Assembly (NCBI GenBank): GCA_014281115.1
Contig: JACONQ010000001.1
Span: 124,001-188,000, forward strand
Direction of reading: 5' to 3'
Source: Laburnicola sp. R22_1
Taxonomy: Eukaryota; Ascomycota; Dothideomycetes; Pleosporales; Didymosphaeriaceae
Length of the DNA stretch: 64,000 nt
This document shows positions 47,611-58,105 of the stretch, one piece after another (positions within the stretch are counted from its first letter, which is position 1; every line of letters starts with the position of its first letter). The position numbers and the translations under genes were made by a program. The notes under the pieces are model-generated. The model searched no databases, had not been told where the DNA came from, and worked only from the letters and a program-made list of their open reading frames with translations.

Positions 47611-47703
47611 ATTCTAAGTAGAGGGCTCTGCTTTTTGGTTATATTATTTAAGATAAAAGCCTTTGTCGTCCTACTTCTAGGTAGATAAAATAACGCCACA
47701 TAG
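47611..47703 (+). repeat. dispersed ~95-bp repeat, copy 6
   Basis: Near-complete: TCTAAGTAGAGGGCTCTGCT, TTATTTAAGATAAAAGCCTT, CTTCTAGGTAGATAAAATAA and an end at CGCCACATAG. Confidence 0.8.
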
Positions 47704-47929
47704 TAAAATATAGTTTAAATTAAATATTTAAATAGAGTGATATTAGTTTAGTTAGTAGTATATAAGTAACTAACTAACTAAATACTACTAGTAAAGTAGT
47801 AGAAAGTACTAAATAATATAAACTTGTTTAAGTAACTATTAGTAATAAAAAATAAATAGTATAAATATTAATATTAGCTAGTTATAAAACGTAACTTAGA
47901 GACGTAAATGAAACTCTCTCTCTCTCTCT

Positions 47930-49199
47930 AATCACTAATTCCAGCCAAGTCCACGCCCTCCACGTGCCCCCCTCATATGGATCGAGTCTAGACTCCTCCT
48001 CTCCAGACCTCTCGTAAGCGACACATCATACTACATGTTCTCCCCGCTATCTAGACAAGCAGGTTTACTCCTCTCGACATCGCTCACTATTAGTAGCGCG
48101 GGAACATCCCATCCATCACCAAGGCAAATTGCATGCAGGTGATTCACCAGTGTAGCCCAGCCATACGCCTATTGGGCGTTGCTTTTGCGCGATGTGATCT
48201 TTGCCTTTCCGAGCTTTTCCATGTCTAAGGACTAACACGATGGTCTTGCCCATGCTCTGCTATCCCAAGCACCACACCAACTTTTCTCCATTCCTGCGTC
48301 AGCTTCCGTCGCTTCCCGTTGTCCGTCCCGTCGAGATCCCCCGGCGACTTTTCCCCAAGGGCTTTCTCTTGGGCGCCTCGAGGTTGGCATCGTTCAGTGC
48401 CAGTGCTGGTGTAAGCAAAGCGGCGACGCCGAGGCACCTGCAAATTCAATCATCTCAGGACATGACCGGACGAGGCCATCCATCCATCCAACCTGCACAT
48501 TTGACACGTACCGCAGCGTCTGTCGCTCGCTGCAGGCTGTTTAGCGGCCGACCGGATACGGGCCAAGCACGGCATTATCACTTTGAAGATGTGTGCTTGC
48601 GGCATTTTCTCGAGGTACGCGGTAGGTGCCCGCTACATGGCACAGTACATGTACCTCTTATACACATCCCACACCTGTTCGTATCATGCTTGTACTTCGG
48701 TGACGACTTGCACGACTGATTAGAGCCGAGTTTTGGTACCATCAAGGTTAACTTGGATAAAATCGTCGTGGTTACCCATGAATAATACCATGGCGGTCGC
48801 GATACAATTGGACGAAACGCCTCGTCATTACAATCGCGACTAGGACTCACGCATACATTTACCATGACCACAAAGAAGCAGTAGCCAAACACAAGTCAAG
48901 TAAGTCCAGTGGACCAGAGCTGAGCTCTACGCTCCAGCCCGCGGGCTTACCGTTGACCGCGTGACATCCCCAGCGCGGCGATTAGGTAAGCGCCTGTCTT
49001 TCGGAGCAAGTCCTGCTCCGAATCAAGCCATACGCAATCCACGTGCCACTCCGCCCACGCTACACCACACCACCACCAAGCCCCAAAGCCCAAGCCCCAC
49101 GATACGCGCAATCCCATCGCCTCCCAGCTGACAAAAGCCATCAAAGGACCACAACATTCACATCGCAGCTCGATCTCCCCCTCTCACTCGTCCACCAAA
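47930..49199. other. intergenic spacer, no gene seen
   Basis: GC content returns to normal after a short (CT)n tract at about 47913-47928. A plus-strand open frame at 48201-48719 has no recognisable domain and is not called. Confidence 0.45.
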
Positions 49200-49748
49200 A
49201 TGTCCGGCCACAACCCCTCCCATAACCCCTCCCAACCCCCGCACTACGACACCCAGAACCCCTACTCGAATCCCTGGGGCGAGACGCAAAACGCGAATGA
49301 GCCGCCCTACAACGCCTCGCAGAATCCGACGCAGCAGGACCAGCACGGGTATAATGCACCTCCGCACGGGCAGGGCGCCTTCCATCCACCACCGCAGGAG
49401 CAGCACGCCGCGTACAACCCCCGTCCCCCCGCCCAGGACGCCTGCAACCACCCCGCAACCCTTCCACCCAACACCTACGAAGCACCCCCCGGGCTCCCAC
49501 CGCGCCGCAGCGGCACCGACCAAGCGCTCCCCTCGGGCGAGGACCGCTCGCACCAGGTCGAAGTCATGCAGAGCTATGAGATGTCACGTGGGCGGCCGCC
49601 GTCGGAGGACGAGCAGAACCAGGCGATTTTGGAGAGGGAGTTTCCGAAGATTGATGGGAGCTTGATTGCGGCGATTTATGGGGATAGTGGGAGTTTGAGT
49701 GCGACGAGGGAGATGTTGCAGGAGTTGAATAGTGAGGGCGGGTCTTGA
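49200..49748 (+). CDS. Pro/Gln/Asn-rich protein with C-terminal CUE-like domain
   Basis: Intact single-exon frame of 182 residues from ATG 49200. The first 110 residues are low-complexity and rich in Pro, Gln, Asn, His and Tyr. The C-terminal 45 residues (ILEREFPKIDGSLIAAIYGD, then REMLQEL) match the CUE/UBA-like pattern, with FP at helix 1 and a closing Leu-rich helix, as in proteins that bind ubiquitin. A role in ubiquitin recognition is inferred from this domain only. Confidence 0.72.
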   Translation: MSGHNPSHNPSQPPHYDTQNPYSNPWGETQNANEPPYNASQNPTQQDQHGYNAPPHGQGAFHPPPQEQHAAYNPRPPAQDACNHPATLPPNTYEAPPGLPPRRSGTDQALPSGEDRSHQVEVMQSYEMSRGRPPSEDEQNQAILEREFPKIDGSLIAAIYGDSGSLSATREMLQELNSEGGS

Positions 49749-52556
49749 GGGGTCTGGAGGGGGCGCGCGAAGGACGTGGGAGGAGGGAAAGGAGAGGGAT
49801 GGGGGGCTTTTGATATTTCCAAAGAGCTGGTGCTTTGTTTTTGGGAGTATAGTGGACGGCGGCGAGAGCAAGTCACGTGCATGCTGAAATGCTCAGGTGC
49901 AGGGGCAGGTTTATATGCTGAAATCATCTTTTCTGCACGCGATAAATTTGCTCGAGAATCCAGTTCAATCATACCTCTCGTTCCCTACAATTGAGTTCTC
50001 CCCCGGCTCTCGCGTAGCACAGAGTATGCAGGTGGCCCCTCTGCTCCTCGCTGCCGCACAGTGTCGAAATACTCCGATGTGTGTTCCCCCTCCGCTGGCG
50101 ACTCCCAACAGCGCGAAGCAGGCCCGTGTAACAGTGCGTGAACAACTCTAGTCTGGCATTACCTTCTAGGCAACATGGTTCAGGGCATTCGAGCGATTTG
50201 AGAGAGGAAATGAAATATCTGAGGCGGTGTTCTCTTTGCTTCGTTGATTCCTTGGGGGACTTGGTAGGGACTTGGATGCGTGGGTGCCAGGTGGGGGCGT
50301 GGGTGACTTGCTTGTGCGCCACTTGCTTGTGCACCTAAGGATGGGCGTGTGGATTTAGGTTTGTGGATGTTGGGGCTTGTTTAAATGGGTGGTATAGAGA
50401 TGGGGATGGCGTTGGGAGGGTGGTATATGGCTGGGGAGGATTGCGGGAGAGGTGGGCTGGGGGTTTTAACGCGATGCTTGCAGGTGTTCTGTATGTTCGC
50501 GTTGCTCGGTTTAACACCCGTGGACGGCACTCTGGTATGTTTTTTTTTTGGTTGCGTGGTATGTATCGGGGCTGTTTGCGATAAGGTTTGGTGTAAAAGG
50601 GGGTGCGGGGTGGATGGGGTAAGGTGGGGGAGAGTTCTGATATTGTTGCTGCTGCTGGTTTTTTGAGTGAAATATTAATGTGGTATCGGGAATATGGCAA
50701 GGATGGATGTGCCGCCCTTGTCTTGGGTCGAGCCTGGGGTTGGAGGAGGTGCGAATGGGCTGTGGGTGGAAGAGAAAGGTCTGTTGGAAGGTGGAAAGCG
50801 CGTACCTTTGTAGGCTGTGAGATTGTGGGGGGAGTGGTGTTTGGTGTTGTGGTATCTGCGAGGCGGCAGAAATGGGTGGCGACGAGGGGGAGAGGAGAGA
50901 GGGGTTTGTCTTAGGGAGGGCAGAATAGATTGAGGGGTTGGAGCGGAAGAGGGAGAAAGTTTACAAAACGGAGAAGGCGAAGAAGGTGGGGAATAGGGAT
51001 AAGTTAGTGGGTCTAACTCTTTATTCACAGTTAATTTCATGTTGCTTAGTTAGTTTTTTCTTTTGCCAACAAATCTGCACTTGGCTTGCAACTTTACAAA
51101 AAGTATGAGATAACAATTATCCATATCTATGTTTTTATGGCTCAAGCTCTAGAACACTCTTGAGCCACTTTTGCCTTTTGCATATGCGCAGAGCCAACGC
51201 GGCGAGAATGCCGTGTAACCTTCTGGCTGCAGCCTAGCCAGGGATCCAAAGAACCTCCATATATTTACGCTAGCACCCCGCTGTTGAGAACTCTCGCATC
51301 AGTCCTCTCAAAGCATGATATTTAGATTGCGATTACTCCCGATTCCATTACTGGAAGCTTCATCTCCTCTTCACACCGCGTATGAGTATCCACAATTTCT
51401 CCAGCACCGTTATGTAACACCACCCGAGCAGCACACCCGGAACACAGTACCACGGTTTCCTACGCACGTCGTTATAAATCGAGCAGTGCGCACAGCGAGG
51501 GAGTTCTTTTCCACCTTCGTCAACATTTTCCGAACTTGCTATGTAGAAGACGCATCTGCGGCGGAGTATACCGTGCTCACCAAGGACGCCACGCGAAGGA
51601 AAAAGAGGGCAGTGTCGGGGCAACAGGAGCGAAAGCAGCGACGCTTGGGTAAGTTTAGTACCGGGATGATGGAGATTTACTGAAGGAGAGTGGATAGGGC
51701 TAACTCAAGCTGCTGTAGAAAAATAGGCTAAGAAGAAAGAAGAACAGCGGAAGAAGAAGGGCGATACGAAGGAAAGTTGGATGACGAAGCACAAGGCGAA
51801 TATTGCAAGGAAGATGGAGAAGAGGTTAAAATAAACGTTGTGAAGTGTGGCACATGGTGGAATGGCACGCTTCGCAGGGCAAGTTTTGAGAACGGGGTCC
51901 ACGGGGAGTTTTATGGTGGGAATGAGGGAAACCAGATTGATTAAATGCATTTTCTAGATGAGATTTTGAGGGAAGGAAAACGGTGAGGTCTGGATCATGT
52001 AAGATGCGTCACTTAAGTAGCTAAGGTATGCATGCAGCGTATTTAGAGGACTGTGCTATAGTATTAGGACAGAAGAAATTCTGGTTGTTGCTAAGTCCTT
52101 AAGCTTTTAATTGTTTGGTTACATGTCTCTTTTCCTTGCTGCAGGTCATTAGTAAAAGCCCGAGTTAGAGTCTGTTCAGTGTGGATCATAACCACAGCTC
52201 TCCTATTACAAAGAAGAGATCTGTTTACCACAAGATAAGACTTCGCGACCGCTCGATACACGGTAAAACGCCGTGAGCCAAAGTAAAGCAACTAGATTGG
52301 GTTGGCAGCTATAGATCTGTTTTCAATGTATATTTCCCTTTGACCTCTAAGATAATGTGATGAAATCCAATATGCTGTTAAGTCTTATTATATGGTAAGT
52401 TGTGCATTGTTTATGAACGAATGTGCATTAATGAACCCAGACCAACGGTACCACGAGTTCCAGAATCCCGACTCTCTATACAGGCCGGTGAATAAAAATG
52501 ATCCAGAGACTTAGGAAAGCAAAATGTGCTCCTATTTCTAACTTGTACTCCGTAAA
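49749..52556. other. gene-poor stretch, no convincing gene
   Basis: About 2.8 kb with G-rich low-complexity sequence at 50340-50990. One open frame at 51315-51683 (122 residues, ATG, basic C-terminus) is possible but has no domain I recognise and no clear promoter; it is not called separately. Confidence 0.4.
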
Positions 52557-53501
52557 CTATGTGTATATAATCGTGATACCTCGGTTCTGTTTCGCAAACT
52601 CCGTTTTGACCCAAGTACCAAGAGCTTTGAGAGCCTTGGTGGCTGCGTCTCGAGTCTCCGGGATACCATACGGGTCCTGCTTTATATACCAGGTAATCAT
52701 ACTAAGCCTCGTGCAATCGAAGATCTGTCCAAACTTGTAACGAGAAACCAGGACGTCTACACCTCTTGAACGCAGACGATGATGACCGCTGCCGTCATTC
52801 AGAGGGACGAACTCACATAGCCGCTGTTCGTGAAACGACATGTGGATAGTCGTCAGACCTGTGCAGGATGCAGCCAACTTCAAGTCGGCATTCTCGACCA
52901 ACCCTTCTGGAAACCAATCGAAGAAGTCAAACTGCAAGCTCCGAATATGGTTCAGGCCTCCTCCAGAGACGGTGGCGAGAAATGCTCGCAAGTACTGGTT
53001 GGCGGGGTAGGAAGCGATCATGAAGGCCGACTTGCGGAGGAAGACAGGTATCGCTTCATGCATGATCGTCTTGGAGGCGAGACAGACCTTGGGAAGGAAC
53101 TTTGGTCGCTCAATCCGGGCAGGGTGGTTGCGGCGGATCATTACGGGCTCCTCCAGGTGTGGACTGAGATGATAATACCTGGATTCGGCTCGGTAGGTCT
53201 CGCCACGCATGGCATGCTCCCAGATTATCTCTCGTACCTCTGGTGGAAGATCCATCATTTGAGGGAAAAGTTGTTGGATCTTCGACGAGATGACGGTGTG
53301 AGCGGTCTTTTCGCATTTACCCATGAGTACGTTGGAGTAGGAAAGACTCCATGTATTGATCACTTGGGAATTGACCATGGAAACACTCGAAAGGGGAGGG
53401 AAGTCCTTGTTCTTGAGGTAGAACATCTCGTACGGGCGACTAATCTGCCCAGGAACGCACTTGCGCGGATCCTTGATGTGTGGGAGAACAGTGACAGGCA
53501 T
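52557..53501 (-). CDS. 2EXR / F-box-like fungal protein
   Basis: Intact frame of 314 residues. The conserved 2EXR start FPQMMDLPPEVREIIWEHAM lies near residues 79-98, followed by LPKVCLASKTIMHEAIPVF. The N-terminal 75 residues before the domain show no conservation I can name, so the true start may be a later ATG. Of the same broad family as the gene at 37155-37793, but not a close copy. Confidence 0.72.
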   Translation of the reverse strand: MPVTVLPHIKDPRKCVPGQISRPYEMFYLKNKDFPPLSSVSMVNSQVINTWSLSYSNVLMGKCEKTAHTVISSKIQQLFPQMMDLPPEVREIIWEHAMRGETYRAESRYYHLSPHLEEPVMIRRNHPARIERPKFLPKVCLASKTIMHEAIPVFLRKSAFMIASYPANQYLRAFLATVSGGGLNHIRSLQFDFFDWFPEGLVENADLKLAASCTGLTTIHMSFHEQRLCEFVPLNDGSGHHRLRSRGVDVLVSRYKFGQIFDCTRLSMITWYIKQDPYGIPETRDAATKALKALGTWVKTEFAKQNRGITIIYT

Positions 53502-55476
53502 GACTGTTGATAGTCTTCTCGGCGAGTTGTTGTGTGCTGACTCGATTAGTATTGGTCGCCAGTTCTCCCAAGGCAGAGTTGGATATCCCTACCAGAGTTT
53601 CTTCGAGTGTAAGAAAGAGGAAGAGCTGAATCTCGAGTCGAGGAAAATCGTGTTCGTTTCGGACAGGTTGAAGGCCAGTTGTTGAGGGTGGATATATTGA
53701 AAATCCAAGAGCGCAGGGGAGTAGAGGTTTATATATGATGGAGGTGCAATGCCAAGCCATTACTATAGGTAGTGCTCGATTAGCTAGTGCGTCTCGGCAC
53801 TAATCTTTCCCATATAGACCTTGGCTGTGTATATATGTGGTGAGGTTGGTAGGAAGGAAGTTAGGGTTCGAGTTGCATGTTGTAAGCTACCTAAGGCAAC
53901 ATACTTTCACAATGATCTCGCTGTCACCACCAAACTATCAGCGTGAGAGACTGTGGGCTTGGAAACTATGCGTTTCGTGTTGTTGGGATTGGAAGTCCAT
54001 TTGAAGAAAGCTTCGGAGAGGATAGCCAGGAGGTTTGAACTGCCAATAGGAGACTGGTAGCATGGCATCTTTAGCTGGAAATTTATAGGGAGAAGAAGAG
54101 GACACAATTTATCATAAACTATTTGCTTGTACATCTATCTGCTTGCTGTTTGTGATAGTCGCTTCGTGTTTGACCAGGACCCGCGATATAACTTCACAAA
54201 GAAAACATCACACATTCCTGCTCTGTGCAAATATCACAATAAGAAGAATACCACCGGTGCCTAAAAGAACAATTATATGCAAAAATGAGTAGCAACATGA
54301 AACTCGCATCCCAGAGTTGTCCAGCCAAAATATCCAACCCTGTGTTCTATTGTAAGCATGCAGCTGAACACTGACTAGGATGAAAGACTGCGACAGTGCA
54401 AGAATGCGCAAAGTATGCTGTTCGAGATAACGATCCAATACCGTCACTGCAGAAAGCTCGAAGGGTTTGTTTTCGAGCGCAATACGATTCCCATTCTCTC
54501 GCTAGGCTCATTGATGGACATGATCACTGTCATATCATCTGTCGTTACCATTGTGTGCTTTCCTTTCCTCAACCATGACGTAAAAGCTAGTAAACCGACG
54601 TATATATTCGAAGATGTTAGTATTCAAAGCTCTTGCATATCATTAGGAAGCAGTCTCTAGCATGCAGCATATTGCCTATCTAGTGCGACTGGACACAATG
54701 AAGCGACGGCAACGTAGAGCTTTATACTCCGTTATTGGGTGTACCATCGGTGGCTCATCCTCGCCGCGGCTCTTAAATAGTCCAATGTCGTCAAACACAG
54801 CCCCTCGCTGTACCTATGTACTCATCCGAGCCTATTAAGTAAGATACAATCCCATCTCCTATGCTCAAAGTATATGAAATTTCCATTCTTCCATCAAAGG
54901 CGACGTCTCCGCAACAGTCACCTTTGGAGATAGACGAACCCGCACTATTGGTGCAGAATTACAAAGAGAGCGCCGGAGCCAGAAACGGATTCTGCGGCTG
55001 CGTCTGCGCTGGCAGAAACAATCTGAAGCCCTTGCTTCTTGTGGCTGCTGCGCGTTGGCAAGCTGGCTGGAAAGTGCGATAACCCGCAGTGAGTGGGTTG
55101 TAGTTTCGCGAGGGGGGGATGTGAAAAAGGGCTGGTTGAGAGAGGGAGTCTTGCGCAGAATATGTGTTAGGTGCTGAGGATGGTAGATGCGTGTGAGGTG
55201 AATAATCGGAGGATATATTCGTGCTTTTACACGCTCACTAGGGCCGGCTGACGTCCCTCACGGTGAAAATAGCCAAAGGAAAAAACACACAACACATATT
55301 CGTGCTTTATCACACTGCGTGCGTCAACGATCGTTACTTAGACATGGAAAATTGGAGAAATCATCACACGAGCTTTATCCGCTGTGTTCATCGTCGTAGT
55401 TCAGGACTAAGCATGTTCCGCCCTCGAAAACCCAAGATATCGTAACACCACGCCACACCAACGCCATGTACTCGCC
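53502..55476. other. intergenic spacer, no gene seen
   Basis: About 2 kb with only short frames on both strands and no domain signature. Confidence 0.45.
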
Positions 55477-56533
55477 TCACCGCTTCAGCGCCGCAAACCG
55501 CTTCGCCAACTCATCCACATCGGGAATCTTCCCCCCAGGCCCACCATCATCCTTCTTCGCAGGCACCTTCTTCCCCTCCCCCTTAGCCGCACTCAGCTTC
55601 GCCGCCGCACTCCCCGGCAACTTCAGCTTGGGCGCCACATTGTCCGTGCTCGGACTCGGCGGCACGACCCTCAGCGGACTCTGCGGCCCGATTTTCTTCG
55701 GCGGCGTCGCCTTGACCAGCTCCTCTTCCTCCTCCTCTTTCCTCGCATCCTTATCCGCTAGCAGTGGAGGTTCGCGCTCCTTCTGTGTATGTGCCTCTAC
55801 CTCCTCTGCAACACCACCCGACGACTCATCATCATCCTCCCCTTCCACAACTTCCGGCTCCCCATACGCGATGCCGTAAAACCGCGCAATCTCACTAAGA
55901 TAGGCATCCACAAGCTCCACCTTCGGCGTCTCAACCCTCAACTTGCGCTCCACGCGCTCCGCCACACCCTCCCCCTCCATGCTGGCGAGCGCAACCTCCT
56001 TGCCGAACTTCTCGACCAGAATGGCGCGCACGGCATGCAGCTCTTTGATCTCGGTGCGCGGCGCAGCGTAGATGATGGAGCGGACGGCCTCCTCGAGGGC
56101 GGGGTCAAGCGGGATGGTGGCGGCGGTGCCGTGCGGAGGGGCGGGCGGGTCGAGCAGTTGGGAGCGCGCGAGCAGCAGTTCGCAGTAGAGTTCGAGGATT
56201 TCGTGGAGTTCGGTGGTGATGTCGGAGCGGATGATGTTTTCGACGCGTATGCGCGCGGATTGGAGTTTGCCGGCCTGGAGGGGGGTGCGGTGTTAGGGAA
56301 AGATGGATGCCTGGGGGGAGGGGAGAGGCGCGCGGGGGAAAGGGTACCTCGAGGAGCTGTGCCATTTCGCGCCGTTGCTGCTTGGCTTTGGCGGAGTCTT
56401 TTTGCTGGACCATGCGCAGGCGGGATATGGAGAGCTTGAGCTGCACTTTGAGCTTGTTCTGCTAGGGTTAGCCTTGGGAATTCTTGAGGTAGTTACATTG
56501 GGAACTCACGATGAGGGATTGTGGGGGCGGCAT
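55477..56533 (-). CDS. IST1: IST1-like ESCRT-III regulator (three exons)
   Basis: Exon 1 (56533-56510, eight codons), exon 2 (56461-56348) and exon 3 (56274-55477) join across introns of 48 and 73 bp, giving about 311 residues. The N-terminal IST1 domain is clear: QLKLSISRLRMVQQKDSAK, then RIRVENIIRSD, LELYCELLLARSQLL, and AVRAILVEKFGKEVA with VERKLRVETP. The C-terminal third is acidic and Pro/Lys-rich and ends in DVDELAKRFAALKR, which looks like a MIM-type helix for binding Vps4/MIT domains. Ist1 regulates Vps4 in endosomal sorting. Exon 1 is only 24 nt, and its acceptor has two in-frame choices three bases apart. Confidence 0.92.
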
Positions 56534-56577
56534 CTTGCTCCTCTCCGGTAGGCAACCTGGACGCGTAGCTGAAGTCG

Positions 56578-56592
56578 AGAGAGAGAGAGAGA
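56578..56592. repeat. (GA)n microsatellite upstream of IST1
   Basis: GAGAGAGAGAGAGAG about 45 bp upstream of the IST1 start codon. Confidence 0.9.
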
Positions 56593-57907
56593 GTTGGTGG
56601 TGATGTTGAATGTTCAAGGTTGCCTTGCGGCAAGGGACCTGGAACAAGTGGGGTGGAACGGTAGCGGGGTCAACCAGATGTGGCGCATGACGTGGCCCTC
56701 ACCTGAGCATCCGCGGGGTCAGAGATTCCAAACATCGATTAAGGTCAATCCCTACGTCGCGAGACGCACGGTGTAGCGAGACAAACGAGAGGTACTTTGA
56801 CTTTCAGCAACCAGAAAGCTCATGCGCACAACGAATATTGCCATAATTCTACAAAAATAATTAGCTGCAGCCAATTCTGAATGTTTATGTTCCACTTTTC
56901 CGAAAAATTACGTTCGCATCGTCGCTTCCGCGCCTGATTTGTACAGCGCCTTGTGTCGTGGCAAAACATGCTTCCCTACCCACAGCGCCAACCTCGAGCC
57001 TTTTTCGCTCCGAATTTTTGCAGAACAGCTTTACCCTACCCTCGCTACCTCCCGCTGATACCAGGAAGCCACCATCAGCCCTATGCGCGCTGCGGGGCGC
57101 GATTTCATGCAGCGCCGTCCTGTCGATCAGTACTTCTGGCGGAAGCGAACCACCGATCTGGGTTAATGCGAGATGACCCCGCACGTCTTACCTCATACAC
57201 CTGCGGGTATTTTACCGAAGAGTATATGGCTGTGCAGATTACATAAGCGTTCGGATTATTATTAAATCCGACTGGGATTGGGAGCAGTGATAAGGCAAGG
57301 CCGGTGCTTGTTTCGTCAGCCTCGACATAGCAAACCCCCACACACCTCGAGATGCAGTCTAACGCACAGCGATACCTACCATCACGCCGCCCCTAAGTGC
57401 TAATATCCGCCGTTGTCCCTTCCGCAGACCGATGGAACGACCCGATCAAGCCCTCCACACCCCCGTGCTTCCCGAGTCCACCGGCGCGCCGATTCCTACA
57501 CCAAGCCGCAGCGGGCTCTAATCTCGGCTCGTTGAGGGGGAATACGATGTGATGGGAAGAATACAAGCTGAAATAGAGTGCGGCGGGCCTGGAAATCGAA
57601 GCTTGCGCTTCAGCATGTGGGTCGTTGCAAGCGCATACGAAGGCAGAAAGGCTCTGCATGCTTTGGTGATACAGCTGTCGTACGGTCATACGACCAGCGG
57701 CTCCTTGCATGAGCACTGCAATCTTTAGGGCCGTGGAGAGGCGCTTCAGTACGACCTCCGATGGTCATGAGGATTTAGATCGTCCATGTTTGTGAGGGAG
57801 GAGTACTAGCAGAGATGTGGTAGTGGCCATGCTTGGCAAGATTCTACACTATCTACAGCTGCATACAGTACTCTTCTCTTTAGCCTTATCTACACACCAT
57901 CGCCTCC
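56593..57907. other. intergenic spacer, no gene seen
   Basis: About 1.3 kb between IST1 and the left arm of the inverted repeat. Short frames only. Confidence 0.45.
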
Positions 57908-58105
57908 GGCGCAAGGTTATGGCCTGTGCGGTTCGGCCATCCTCCCTGCTAGCGGTGGCAACTCGAAGTACCATCTCACATAGACTGCACCTTACCATGA
58001 TTTCTAAGCAAACCGTGATATTTTAGCTATGCTGTTTCTGTGCTACGTCGAGCCTGCCGCTTTAGAGACCATGTGTTTGCCACACCTATCTCGTGCTAGG
58101 TGTTA
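57908..58105 (+). repeat. left arm of a ~190-bp inverted repeat around the NLR gene
   Basis: Nearly identical to the reverse complement of 62143-62325, for example GCGGTTCGGCCATCCTCCCT, ATCTCACATAGACTGCACCT and TTTCTAAGCAAACCGTGATA. The left arm has about 7 extra bases near 58040. It overlaps the last codons of the NLR reading frame (stop at 58096-58098). Confidence 0.92.

Larger units (their letters stand above)
46030..47905. other. second AT-rich, RIP-degraded block
   Basis: About 1.9 kb with the same TA-dominated composition as the block at 22.4-25.1 kb and the same ~95-bp repeat family. No genes. Confidence 0.8.

Noticed and set aside
48201..48719. 172-residue plus-strand frame
   Set aside because: No domain, no codon pattern or splice context to support it.
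57817..58026. Small shared coding frames in the two inverted-repeat arms (also 62208-62426)
   Set aside because: The same short peptide appears because the arms are copies; there is no independent sign of a gene.
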